Source of the DNA: JBFWRK01 sp050248955
GTDB taxonomy: Bacteria; Actinomycetota; Acidimicrobiia; Acidimicrobiales; Ilumatobacteraceae
Direction of reading: 5' to 3'
Assembly (NCBI GenBank): GCA_050248955.1
Contig: JBFWRK010000003.1
Coordinates: 248,001-312,000, forward strand
DNA: 64,000 nucleotides
Shown here: piece after piece, positions 25,897 to 34,920 of the stretch
How the letters are laid out: each line of letters opens with the position of its first letter
Numbering within the stretch: position 1 is the first letter of the stretch
Notes under the pieces: model-generated
The model's input: only the letters and a program-made list of their open reading frames with translations
Database searches by the model: none
Told to the model about the DNA's origin: nothing
Translations under genes and position numbers: made by a program

Positions 25897-25918
25897 AACC
25901 AATCGCCAAGGGGGGCCG

Positions 25919-26818
25919 ATGAAGTTCTGGTGCGCGACCGCGTTCATGAGCACGTCAGAGCTGGTGCACATCGCGACGCTGCTCGACCAAGCCGGCTACC
26001 ACGGCCTGATGGTCAGCGACCACCTCGTGTACCCGCGCGAGCTGGCATCGAAGTACCCCTACTCGCCGCATCCGGATGGGAGGCCGATCTGGGATGCCGA
26101 GACGGGTTGGCCGGACCCGTGGGTGCTGATCGGTGCGATGTCGAGCGTGACCACGCAGCTGCAGTTCACGACGAACGTCTACGTCGCCGGCCACCGGCCG
26201 ATCCTGCAGGTGGCGAAGGAGATCGCGACCGCGTCGGTGATCTCGAACGGGCGCGTCGCGCTCGGTGCCGGGGCGGGGTGGATGAAGGAGGAGTTCGATC
26301 TCCAGGGCCAGGACTTCTCGACGCGCGGCAAGCGGCTGACCGAGATGATCCAAGCGCTGCGCGAGCTGTGGAAGGGCGGCTGGGTCGAGTGGCACGGGAC
26401 CTACTACGAGATCCCGGCGATCACGCTCGAACCACACCCGCCGGCGCCGATCCCGATCTACACCGGTGGTCACACGGATGCTGCGCTGAAGCGGGCAGCG
26501 CAGGTGGCCGACGGCTGGATCGGCAACGCCTATCCGTGGGACGAGTGCGCGCATCACATCGGGCGGCTCCAGCAGTTCCGGCGCGAGGCCGGCCGGGAGG
26601 ACGAGCCGTTCGAGATCGTCTGCGGGATCTACGAGATGCCATCGCCCGATCTGTACCGGCGCGCGGAAGAGGAGCTCGGGTTGACCGGGACGATGTGCAT
26701 GCCGTGGGCGATGGGCAACGTGAGTGCCGGGGACCGCACAGGGCTCGACGCCGTTGCGTCGGCATATCGGAGCTTCATCGACGACTTCGCGGAACGCGTC
26801 GTCGATCGCTGCCGGTGA
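25919..26818 (+). CDS. F420-dependent LLM-class oxidoreductase
   Basis: The 299-residue luciferase-like barrel has LMVSDHLVYP near residue 36, TNVYVAGHRPILQVAKEIATASVISNGRVALGAGAGWMKEEF and IPIYTGGHTDAALKRAAQVADGWIG. The ATG at 25919 has a clear ribosome site (AAGGGGGG) and follows the copy-A palindrome. It leads a three-gene unit with an OYE-like flavoenzyme and an acyl-CoA synthetase, so it may reduce or oxidise an acyl-CoA or sterol-like intermediate; the substrate is unknown. Confidence 0.83.
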   Translation: MKFWCATAFMSTSELVHIATLLDQAGYHGLMVSDHLVYPRELASKYPYSPHPDGRPIWDAETGWPDPWVLIGAMSSVTTQLQFTTNVYVAGHRPILQVAKEIATASVISNGRVALGAGAGWMKEEFDLQGQDFSTRGKRLTEMIQALRELWKGGWVEWHGTYYEIPAITLEPHPPAPIPIYTGGHTDAALKRAAQVADGWIGNAYPWDECAHHIGRLQQFRREAGREDEPFEIVCGIYEMPSPDLYRRAEEELGLTGTMCMPWAMGNVSAGDRTGLDAVASAYRSFIDDFAERVVDRCR

Positions 26819-26837
26819 CGGGTCCTCACGGCGCGTC

Positions 26838-28778
26838 ATGACGTTCGAGCACCTCCTGGCACCTGGTCGCATCGGACCGCTGACGCTGCGCAATCGCATC
26901 GTGATGTGTCCGATGGGTGATTCCTTGGCCGAGACGGATGGCTCGGTCGGCGACCGGCAGCGGGCGTTCTACGGCGCTCGGGCGCGTGGCGGAGTGGGGC
27001 TCGTCCTCGTCGGCTCGGTGGGCATCGCCTACCCGGACGGATCGTTCGGGCAGCTGCAGACCGCCGCCTCGGACGACCGCTACATCCCTGGCCTGCGGAG
27101 CCTCGCCGACGAGGTGCACCGGCACGGCGCCCTGATCGGCGCGCAACTGGTGCACGACGGCGCGAACTCCCGCTTCGACATCGAACGCGGCGTACCCCTG
27201 CTCGTCCCGTCGAAGGTGCGCCCTCGCTCACCCGATCGCCTGACGATGATGGTCACGCCCGACGAGGCAGCCGCGCTGATGCGATCGTTCACGCAGCCGA
27301 CGTCGAAGCTCGAGTTCCGGGAGGCGACCGAGGACGATCTCGCCGCGGTCATCGCTTCGTTCGCGTCGGCAGCGCAGCGTGTCGTCGCGGCAGGCTTCGA
27401 CGCGATCGAGCTGCACGCCGGCCACGGCTACCTGCTGGACGCGTTCTTGTCGCCGGCGTCGAACCGTCGCGAGGATCGGTGGGGAGGCGACCTCGTCGGC
27501 AGGTCCCGCTTGCTGCTCGAGGTGATCGGAGCGGTGCGCGCCGCCGTCGGACCGGCGGTCGGCGTGTGGATGCGGATCAACGCGGAGGAGCGCTACACGG
27601 ACGGCGGCGAGACGCTGGACGACATGCTCGCCGTGATCGCGCTCGCGGAGGCGGCCGGCATCGACGCGGTGCATGTCAGCGCATACGCGAACCCGATGGT
27701 GGGCATCGGCATCACCGACGCTCACACGCCGCACGAGCCCGGCCTGCTCGTGCCGCTGGTCCGCGCGGTCTCGGCGGTGGTCTCCGTGCCGGTGATCGGC
27801 TTCGGCCGCCTCGAGCCGGAGGCGGCCGACGAGCTGATCGCTTCGGGGGGCGCAGACTTCGTCGCGATGGGGCGCAAGCTGCTCGCCGATGCCGACCTGC
27901 CGCGGAAGCTGGCCGAGGGGCGCCCCGAGGACATCCGGCCGTGCATCTACCAGTACCGGTGCATCGGCAACGTGTTCCTGAGCGAGCCGCTGGCGTGCGT
28001 CTCCTCGGCCGCCACGGGCCACGGCGACGAGAGCGCACCGCCGGCGGCGATCACGCCCAGATCGATCGTGATCGCCGGTGGCGGACCTGCCGGACTCGAG
28101 GCCGCCAGGCTGCTCGCCGCGTCAGGGCATCGAGTGGCCCTGTACGAGGCAGCAGCAGAGCTCGGCGGTCGCCTCCGGCTCGCCGCGTCGTGTGACCCGA
28201 CGATGGCGCGCCTGCTCGCCTGGCTGATCGGCCAGGTGGAACAGGCGGGCGTCGTGCTCAGCGTGGGCATGCCGCTCGACGCAGCTGTGCTCCGGCGCGG
28301 TGCCACAGGATCGAACGACGTCGACCTCGTCGTGGACGCGACCGGAACGGCATGGCCGGGCATCGACCCGCTCGGTCCCTGGCTTGCCGGCGACATCGCG
28401 TCCCCGGCGCCGGGCCGCGACGTCGCGATCATCGGCGGCGACCGCCCGGGGCTGGCGTTGGCGCGGGTGTTGCTGCGCCAGGGGCGGCAGGTCACGGTCG
28501 TGGAGCCGAGCGGCGTGTTCGGCCAGGTGCTCGGCCTGCCCGGCCGCTTCCGCGAGGTGCACGAGCTGGAGCAGGGCGGCGCGCGACTCGTGAGCGAGCT
28601 GCCCGCCGATCCGTTCGACACGGTGATCGACACCGGACGCGCCGCGCCAGAGCCGATCGTCGACCTCGGTGTGCCCACGATCGCGATCGGTGATGTGACA
28701 GGAGCGAACGGGATCGAGGCCGCGTTCGCATCCGCCCGCCGGCTGGTGCTCGACCTCGCGCTCGCGCCGGTCGGCTGA
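26838..28778 (+). CDS. OYE-like 2,4-dienoyl-CoA reductase-type flavoenzyme
   Basis: The 646-residue protein has an FMN TIM barrel (1-340: FEHLLAPGRIGPLTLRNRIVMCPMG, ELHAGHGYLLDAFLSPASNRREDRWGG) fused to a dinucleotide domain (IVIAGGGPAGLEAARLLAASGHRVALYE), as in 2,4-dienoyl-CoA reductase and trimethylamine dehydrogenase. The iron-sulfur segment between them reads PCIYQYRC then LACVS: three of the four usual cysteines are present and the second is replaced, so the cluster may be altered or absent. It starts 19 bp after the F420 gene. Confidence 0.85.
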   Translation: MTFEHLLAPGRIGPLTLRNRIVMCPMGDSLAETDGSVGDRQRAFYGARARGGVGLVLVGSVGIAYPDGSFGQLQTAASDDRYIPGLRSLADEVHRHGALIGAQLVHDGANSRFDIERGVPLLVPSKVRPRSPDRLTMMVTPDEAAALMRSFTQPTSKLEFREATEDDLAAVIASFASAAQRVVAAGFDAIELHAGHGYLLDAFLSPASNRREDRWGGDLVGRSRLLLEVIGAVRAAVGPAVGVWMRINAEERYTDGGETLDDMLAVIALAEAAGIDAVHVSAYANPMVGIGITDAHTPHEPGLLVPLVRAVSAVVSVPVIGFGRLEPEAADELIASGGADFVAMGRKLLADADLPRKLAEGRPEDIRPCIYQYRCIGNVFLSEPLACVSSAATGHGDESAPPAAITPRSIVIAGGGPAGLEAARLLAASGHRVALYEAAAELGGRLRLAASCDPTMARLLAWLIGQVEQAGVVLSVGMPLDAAVLRRGATGSNDVDLVVDATGTAWPGIDPLGPWLAGDIASPAPGRDVAIIGGDRPGLALARVLLRQGRQVTVVEPSGVFGQVLGLPGRFREVHELEQGGARLVSELPADPFDTVIDTGRAAPEPIVDLGVPTIAIGDVTGANGIEAAFASARRLVLDLALAPVG

Positions 28779-28788
28779 CGGCGGAACC

Positions 28789-30438
28789 ATGCCGACGTTT
28801 GCCGACCACGTGCGGGCGCGAGCCGACGACGACTCGATCGCGCTGCTCGCTGGTGACGATCGATGGACCTATCGCGAGTGGTGTGCCGAGGTGGCGGCTC
28901 GCGCCGCGCTGTGGTCGACGATGCAGCGCGACGGGCCGCCGCACATCGGCGTGCTGCTCGAGAACGTCCCCGACTTCACGATGTGGCTCGGTGCCGCGGC
29001 CGTCAGCGGAGCGACGATCGTCGGGATCAACCCGACCCGTCGAGGCGCGGAGCTGGCGCGCGACATCACGTACACCGACTGCCAGCTCATCGTCACCGAG
29101 CGCAGCATGCTGCCGTTGCTCGAGGGACTCGACCTCGGAGCCGCCGAGGGCCGGGTGCTCGTCATCGACGCACCGGAGCAAGCGGCTGCGCTCGCGTCGT
29201 ACCGCGGTGTGTCGCTCCCCGAGGTCGATGTCGACGCAGCGACGCAGTTCCTCCTGCTCTTCACGTCCGGCACGAGCGGCACGCCGAAAGCGGTGATCAC
29301 CTCGCACGGCCGGCTCGATTCCGTGTCCGGCGCGATGCGGATGATCACCCAGCTCGCGCCCGACGACGTCGCCTACATCTCGATGCCGCTGTTCCACTCG
29401 AACGCGCTCTTCACCGCCTGGGCGCCGAGCCTGGCGGCCGGCGCTGCGGTGGCGCTGCGGCGGAAGTTCTCGGCCTCGGCGTTCCTCGCCGACGTCCGGC
29501 ACTACGGCGCGACGTACTTCAACTACGTCGGCAAGCCGCTCGCGTTCGTGCTCGCGACGCCGGAGCAGCCAGACGACGCCGACAACCCGCTGCGGCGGGG
29601 CTACGGCAACGAGGCGTCGGAGCACGACCTGCTGCGCTTCCAGGAGCGCTTCGGCTGCGTGCTCAGCGACGGCTACGGCCAGACGGAGACCGGTGCCTCG
29701 GTGGTCCGCGTGTCCGGCATGCCAAGCGGCGCGCTCGGCGTGCCGGCGCAGCCGACGGTCGTGGTGCTCGACCCGCTGACGGGTGAGGAGTGCCCCCGGG
29801 CGGTGTTCGACGCCGATGGCAAGCTGCTCAACGCCGATGTCGCGACGGGTGAGATCGTGAACCTCGGCGGCGGCACGTTCGAGGGGTACTGGAACAACGA
29901 CGAAGCGAACCGGGAGCGGCTGCGCGACGGTGCCTACTGGAGCGGCGACCTGGCGTACCGCGACGATGCCGGCTTCTTCTACTTCGCCGGGCGCAGCGCC
30001 GACTGGATGCGGGTCGACGGCGAGAACTTCGCGGGCGCGCCGATCGAGCGGATCGTGATGCGCTTCCCGGGCGTGGTCCTCGCCGCGGTGTACGGCGTTC
30101 CCGATCCTGCTGTCGGTGACTGTGTGATGGCCGCGCTGCAGCTCGCGCCCGGCACGTCGTTCGATGCGACCGCGTTCGATGACTTCCTGGCCGGCCAACC
30201 CGACCTCGGCCCGAAGTGGGTGCCGTCGTTCGTGCGCGTCGTCGAGGCGCTCCCGATGACGCAGACGAACAAGGTGCTGAAGCGCGAGCTGGTGCGGCAA
30301 CGCTGGCACTCGCCGGATGGAGGAGCGCTCTGGTGGCGTGTCACCCCTGGCGCGCCGCTCGTACACTTCACGGCTCGGGACGCGGCCACGCTGCGGGCTC
30401 GCTTCGATGAGCACAGGCGCGCCCAAGTCCTCGCCTGA
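28789..30438 (+). CDS. Acyl-CoA synthetase (FadD17-like)
   Basis: The 549-residue AMP-forming ligase has the P-loop LLFTSGTSGTPKAVITSHG, GYGQTETGA, YWSGDLAYRDDAGFFYFAGR and the hinge region ADWMRVDGENFAGAPIERI; the C-terminal lysine is in TNKVLKREL. It belongs with the FadD17-type ligases tied to steroid side chains in mycobacteria. It starts 10 bp after the OYE-like gene, so the unit can activate an acid and modify its CoA ester. A paralogue is at 41.1-42.8 kb. Confidence 0.85.
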   Translation: MPTFADHVRARADDDSIALLAGDDRWTYREWCAEVAARAALWSTMQRDGPPHIGVLLENVPDFTMWLGAAAVSGATIVGINPTRRGAELARDITYTDCQLIVTERSMLPLLEGLDLGAAEGRVLVIDAPEQAAALASYRGVSLPEVDVDAATQFLLLFTSGTSGTPKAVITSHGRLDSVSGAMRMITQLAPDDVAYISMPLFHSNALFTAWAPSLAAGAAVALRRKFSASAFLADVRHYGATYFNYVGKPLAFVLATPEQPDDADNPLRRGYGNEASEHDLLRFQERFGCVLSDGYGQTETGASVVRVSGMPSGALGVPAQPTVVVLDPLTGEECPRAVFDADGKLLNADVATGEIVNLGGGTFEGYWNNDEANRERLRDGAYWSGDLAYRDDAGFFYFAGRSADWMRVDGENFAGAPIERIVMRFPGVVLAAVYGVPDPAVGDCVMAALQLAPGTSFDATAFDDFLAGQPDLGPKWVPSFVRVVEALPMTQTNKVLKRELVRQRWHSPDGGALWWRVTPGAPLVHFTARDAATLRARFDEHRRAQVLA

Positions 30439-30444
30439 ACGAGA

Positions 30445-31548
30445 TCACCCCGCGGGCGCACCGATGGTCGCGGCGAGGAAGGCGAGGACCGTCGCGACCT
30501 GGCCGGCCGCGTCGAACGCCGTGTAGTGACCGGAGCCGGGCACGATCACGAGCTGCGATCGTCCGGGACCGAACAGGGCCTCGATCTCCTCGTGGAGGGC
30601 AACGCTGCCCTGGTACGGCACGACGCAGTCGACGTCGCCGTGCTCGATCAGGAACGGGGGAACCACTCGATCCGGGATCAGGTACGTGATCGGGTTCGCC
30701 GCCGCGGCGAGCTCGGGCACGTCGGCGGGTGGCGCACCGAGCAGCTGGGTCGAGGCCGGATCCGGTTCGTCCGCCGGTCGCAGCGCACCGGCACACGCCG
30801 GGTTGGCGGCGAGCTGGGCGTCGGCGGCGATGAGATCGACCGGGCCGTACCAGTCGACCACCGCGCTGACCGCGCTCGACACACCAGCGTTGCCGAGCCC
30901 GGGATCGTCGTAGTTCGGCACCCCGGTCGTGGTTCCGAGCAGCGCAGCGAGATGGGCACCGGCGGATTCGCCCGCAGCGGCGATGCGGTTGGGATCGATC
31001 CCGTATGTCGGTGCGTTCGCGCGCAGCCAGCGGATCGCCGCCTTCACATCGAGCAGCTGTGCGGGGAACACGGCCTCGTCCGACAGCCGGTAGTTGACGC
31101 TCGCGACGGCGTATCCCTCGCCCACGAACAGCGGGACGACGCCGGCCGCGTACTCGTTGCGCTTGTCGCCGGCCATCCACGCGCCACCGTGGATGAAGAC
31201 CAACAGTGGGAGCGGCGGTTCGGCATCGGGTGGCAGGTACAGATCGAGGCGCTGCGCATCCGACTGCGACGCGTACTCGATGTTGCTCACGTCGGGGAGC
31301 GGACTCCACGCGGGCACCGTCGTCGATGTCGCCCTTCCGTTGGTGGCGTCGGTCGAGGTCGTCTCGGTGGCGACGGTGGCCGCTGTCGAGGTCGTCTCGT
31401 TGGCCGTGGCCGTGGCCGTGGCGGTGGCGGCCGGCGGGTCGGAGGGGACGGGCGCGGTCGTGTCGTCCCCGCGGCACGCGGCAAGCAGCAGCGCTGTCGC
31501 GGCGAGTGCTGCCCGAAGCCCGTGGGCACGTCGCGATCGTGTCGGCAC
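30445..31548 (-). CDS. Secreted esterase lipoprotein, HSL/BD-FAE-type alpha/beta hydrolase
   Basis: The 367-residue protein has a signal peptide ending in lipobox LLAAC, a long Ala/Thr linker (about residues 30-75) and an alpha/beta hydrolase domain with oxyanion motif FIHGGAWMAGDK, nucleophile elbow GESAGAH, and acid/His near EHGDVDCVVPY and GSGHYTAF. It is probably anchored outside the membrane and cleaves esters. The GTG start has a GAGG ribosome site. It is convergent with the acyl-CoA synthetase (6 bp apart). Confidence 0.85.
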   Translation of the reverse strand: MPTRSRRAHGLRAALAATALLLAACRGDDTTAPVPSDPPAATATATATANETTSTAATVATETTSTDATNGRATSTTVPAWSPLPDVSNIEYASQSDAQRLDLYLPPDAEPPLPLLVFIHGGAWMAGDKRNEYAAGVVPLFVGEGYAVASVNYRLSDEAVFPAQLLDVKAAIRWLRANAPTYGIDPNRIAAAGESAGAHLAALLGTTTGVPNYDDPGLGNAGVSSAVSAVVDWYGPVDLIAADAQLAANPACAGALRPADEPDPASTQLLGAPPADVPELAAAANPITYLIPDRVVPPFLIEHGDVDCVVPYQGSVALHEEIEALFGPGRSQLVIVPGSGHYTAFDAAGQVATVLAFLAATIGAPAG

Positions 31549-31670
31549 GTTGTCATCCTCCGTCCGCCCTCCATCGCGCCACGGGGCACGCTCGGCCGAC
31601 AGGGCCGTTGGTCCCCCACACCAGCCGCCCCTCCAACGGCGGGGCAGGGGCGCGGGTCGGTGGCGGGGAG

Positions 31671-31698
31671 GGGGTGCGGGTCGGGGGGTGCGGGTCGG
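31671..31698. repeat. Two tandem copies of a 14-bp G-rich unit before hutH
   Basis: GGGGTGCGGGTCGG is exact at 31671-31684 and 31685-31698, ending 6 bp before the hutH -10. A looser copy precedes it. It might be a regulator site or only G-rich drift. Confidence 0.55.
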
Positions 31699-31704
31699 GT
31701 CACG

Positions 31705-31710
31705 TACCGT
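31705..31710 (+). promoter_or_regulatory. Candidate -10 element TACCGT of the hut operon
   Basis: TACCGT is 7 bp before the hutH ATG with no ribosome site, again a leaderless pattern. Confidence 0.5.
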
Positions 31711-31717
31711 ACGGCTG

Positions 31718-33238
31718 ATGCACGTCCCGCTCGAGCGCGTCGCCCTCGGACCGCACGGCCTCAGCGCCGCCGAGGTCGTCGCCGTGGCCCGCCACGACGT
31801 GCCGGTCGAGCTGACCGACGAGGCACGGCGGGCCGTCGTGCTGAGCGCCTCGCTCGTCGAGGGTTTGGCCGACCGGACCGAGCCCGTCTACGGCATCTCG
31901 ACCGGCTTCGGCTCGCTCGCCACGACCGTGATCCCGCCCGAGCGCCGGGCCGAGCTCCAGCGGGCCCTCATCCGGTCCCACGCCGCGGGCATGGGACCGC
32001 TGATCGAGCGCGACGCCGTCCGGGCGATGATGCTGCTGCGCGCGCGGACGCTCTCGATGGGCTACTCGGGGGTACGGCCCGTGGTCATCGACACCATCGT
32101 CGACATGCTCAACGCCGGCATCACGCCACCGGTGCACGAGCACGGATCGCTCGGTGCGAGCGGCGACCTCGCGCCGCTCGCCCACGTCGGTCTGGCGTTG
32201 ATCGGCGAGGGAGAGTGCGCCGACGCGCTCGCAGCTGCGGGCATCGAGCCCGTGACGCTCCGGGCGAAGGAGGGGCTCGCGCTGATCAACGGCACCGACG
32301 GCATGCTCGGCATGCTCGTCCTCGCGCTCGCCGATTTCGACGTCCTGCTGCGCACGGCCGACATCGCCGCCGCGATGTCGATCGAGGCGTTGCTCGGCAC
32401 CGACCGCGCCTTTGCCGAGGACCTGATGGTGCTGCGTCCGCATGCCGGCCAGACCGCATCGGCGGCGAACCTGCGCCGGCTGCTCGCCGGGAGCGCGATC
32501 GTGGCCAGCCACCGGACAGACGACCCACGGGTCCAGGACGCCTACTCGCTGCGCTGCACGCCACAGGTGCACGGCGCGGCGCGCGACACGGTTGCGCACG
32601 CCCGAGCGGTCGCCGACGTCGAGCTGCGTTCGGCGATCGACAACCCGAGCGTCCTGCCCGACGGCCGCGTCGAGTCGTGCGGCCACTTCCACGGCGCGCC
32701 GATCGGTTTCGCGTGCGACTTCCTGGCCATTGCCGCGGCCGAAGCGGGTGCGATCGCCGAGCGACGCACCGATCGCCTGCTCGACAAGTCGCGCTCCGCC
32801 GGGCTGCCACCGTTCCTCGCGGAGGACGCGGGGGTCAACTCGGGCTTGATGATCGCTCACTACACCCAGGCGGCAATGGTGGCCGAGAACCGTCGGTTGG
32901 CCGCACCGGCCAGCGTCGATTCACTGCCGACCTCGGCGATGCAGGAGGACCATGTGTCGATGGGATGGGGCGCGGCCCGCAAGCTCCGCCGCGCCGTGGC
33001 CAACCTCAGCCGCATCGTTGCCTGCGAGCTCGTGTGCGCCGGCCGGGCGCTCGAGCTGCGTCGCCCGCTCGAACCGGCTGTGGCCACGGCGGCAGCGCGC
33101 GCTGCGCTGCGCGACGCGGGTGTTCCCGGTCCGGGCCCGGACCGCTGGCTGGCGCCCGAGCTCGGGCTCGCCGAGGAGCTCGTGATCACCGGCGCCGTGC
33201 TGACCGCGGTCGAGCACGTCGCCGGGCCACTCGAATGA
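31718..33238 (+). CDS. hutH: Histidine ammonia-lyase
   Basis: The 506-residue enzyme has the Ala147-Ser148-Gly149 triad (HEHGSLGASGDLAPL) that cyclises into the MIO electrophile, and YGISTGFGSLA near residue 55, both typical of HutH. It removes ammonia from L-histidine to give urocanate. The length agrees with the family (about 510). It opens a six-gene operon whose stop overlaps an in-frame ATG of hutU, though hutU probably starts at 33262. Confidence 0.95.
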   Translation: MHVPLERVALGPHGLSAAEVVAVARHDVPVELTDEARRAVVLSASLVEGLADRTEPVYGISTGFGSLATTVIPPERRAELQRALIRSHAAGMGPLIERDAVRAMMLLRARTLSMGYSGVRPVVIDTIVDMLNAGITPPVHEHGSLGASGDLAPLAHVGLALIGEGECADALAAAGIEPVTLRAKEGLALINGTDGMLGMLVLALADFDVLLRTADIAAAMSIEALLGTDRAFAEDLMVLRPHAGQTASAANLRRLLAGSAIVASHRTDDPRVQDAYSLRCTPQVHGAARDTVAHARAVADVELRSAIDNPSVLPDGRVESCGHFHGAPIGFACDFLAIAAAEAGAIAERRTDRLLDKSRSAGLPPFLAEDAGVNSGLMIAHYTQAAMVAENRRLAAPASVDSLPTSAMQEDHVSMGWGAARKLRRAVANLSRIVACELVCAGRALELRRPLEPAVATAAARAALRDAGVPGPGPDRWLAPELGLAEELVITGAVLTAVEHVAGPLE

Positions 33239-33261
33239 ACGTCGATCAGGAGGATGCGACC

Positions 33262-34920
33262 ATGGCAGGACCTCGTCCCGTGAGGGCGCCTCGTGGCACC
33301 GAGCTGAGCTGCCGGAGCTGGCCGCAGGAAGCGGCGATGCGGATGCTGATGAACAACCTCGACCCCGACGTGGCCGAGCGGCCGGACGATCTTGTCGTCT
33401 ACGGCGGCACTGGCAGGGCCGCACGTTCCTGGGATGCGTTCGACGCGATGGTGCGCACGCTGCGGACGCTCGGGGACGACGAGACGATGCTCGTCCAGTC
33501 GGGCAAGCCGGTCGGCGTGTTCCGCACCCATGAGTGGGCGCCGCGGGTCCTGCTCGCGAACTCGAACCTCGTGCCCGAGTGGGGGACGTGGGAGGAGTTC
33601 CGGCGGCTGGAGGCGCTCGGGCTCACGATGTATGGCCAGATGACCGCCGGTTCCTGGATCTACATCGGCACCCAGGGGATCCTGCAGGGCACGTACGAAT
33701 GCTTCGCCGAGATCGGGCGGCGAAGCCACGGGGGCTCGCTCGCCGGCACGATCACGCTGACGGCCGGACTCGGCGGCATGGGTGGTGCACAGCCGCTCGC
33801 GGTCACGATGAACGGCGGCGTCGCGCTGTGCATCGATGTCGATCCGCACCGCATCGAGCGCCGGCTCGAAACCCGTTACCTCGACGAGGCAGCCGACTCC
33901 CTGGAGGACGCGATCGCCCGCTGCGTCCGCGCACGCGACGAGCGACGGCCGTTGTCCGTCGGCGTCTGCGGGAACGCAGCGGTGCTGGTGCCGCGGTTGC
34001 TCGAGCTGGACTTCCCGGCCGACATAGTGACCGACCAGACGAGCGCTCACGACCCGCTCACGTACGTGCCCGCCGACCTCACTCCGGAGGCGACGGCGGA
34101 GCTGAGCCGTACCGACCCGACCGAACTGATCCGCCGCGCCCGAGAGTCGATGGCGGTGCACTGCGCAGCCATGGTCGGCTTCCTCGACCGGGGGGCCGAG
34201 GTGTTCGACTACGGCAACAGCCTTCGTACCGAAGCGAAGCTCGGTGGCTTCGAGCGCGCCTTCGACTACCCGGGCTTCCTGCCCGCGTACATCCGCCCGC
34301 TCTTCTGTGAGGGCAAGGGACCGTTCCGTTGGGTCGCGCTCTCCGGCGACCCGGCCGACATCGCGGCGACGGATCGCGCCGTGCTCGAGGAGTTCCCCGA
34401 CGACGAGCACCTCGCCCGTTGGATCACCATGGCGAGCGAGCAGGTCGCGTTCCAGGGCCTCCCGGCGCGCATCTGCTGGCTCGGCTACGGCGAGCGCCAC
34501 CGGCTCGGACTGAGGTTCAACGAGATGGTCCGCCGTGGTGACGTATCGGCGCCGATCGTGATCGGGCGTGACCACCTCGACTCCGGATCCGTCGCTTCGC
34601 CCTACCGGGAGACCGAGGCGATGGCGGACGGGTCCGATGCGATCGCCGACTGGCCGCTCCTCAACGCGCTCGTCAACACCTCCAGCGGTGCGACGTGGGT
34701 GAGCATCCACCACGGCGGCGGTGTCGGCATCGGCCGGTCGATCCATGCCGGGATGGTCTGCCTCGCCGACGGCACCGAGCTCGCCGCGCAGAAGCTCGAG
34801 CGGGTGCTCACGAACGACCCCGGCATGGGCGTCATCCGCCACGCCGACGCGGGGTACGAGCGCGCGGTCGACGTCGCAGCCGAGCGAGGCGTGCGGATCC
34901 CGATGCGGGAGGGCGCATGA
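33262..34920 (+). CDS. hutU: Urocanate hydratase
   Basis: The 552-residue enzyme has the NAD-binding stretch TAGLGGMGGAQPLAVTMNGG and the family blocks GTQGILQGTYECFAEI and MLVQSGKPVGVFRTHEWAPRVLLANSNL. It hydrates urocanate to imidazolonepropionate. A perfect AGGAGG at 33248-33253 sits 8 bp before the ATG at 33262, so that start is preferred over the ATG at 33235 that overlaps hutH. The length agrees with Pseudomonas HutU. Confidence 0.95.
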   Translation: MAGPRPVRAPRGTELSCRSWPQEAAMRMLMNNLDPDVAERPDDLVVYGGTGRAARSWDAFDAMVRTLRTLGDDETMLVQSGKPVGVFRTHEWAPRVLLANSNLVPEWGTWEEFRRLEALGLTMYGQMTAGSWIYIGTQGILQGTYECFAEIGRRSHGGSLAGTITLTAGLGGMGGAQPLAVTMNGGVALCIDVDPHRIERRLETRYLDEAADSLEDAIARCVRARDERRPLSVGVCGNAAVLVPRLLELDFPADIVTDQTSAHDPLTYVPADLTPEATAELSRTDPTELIRRARESMAVHCAAMVGFLDRGAEVFDYGNSLRTEAKLGGFERAFDYPGFLPAYIRPLFCEGKGPFRWVALSGDPADIAATDRAVLEEFPDDEHLARWITMASEQVAFQGLPARICWLGYGERHRLGLRFNEMVRRGDVSAPIVIGRDHLDSGSVASPYRETEAMADGSDAIADWPLLNALVNTSSGATWVSIHHGGGVGIGRSIHAGMVCLADGTELAAQKLERVLTNDPGMGVIRHADAGYERAVDVAAERGVRIPMREGA

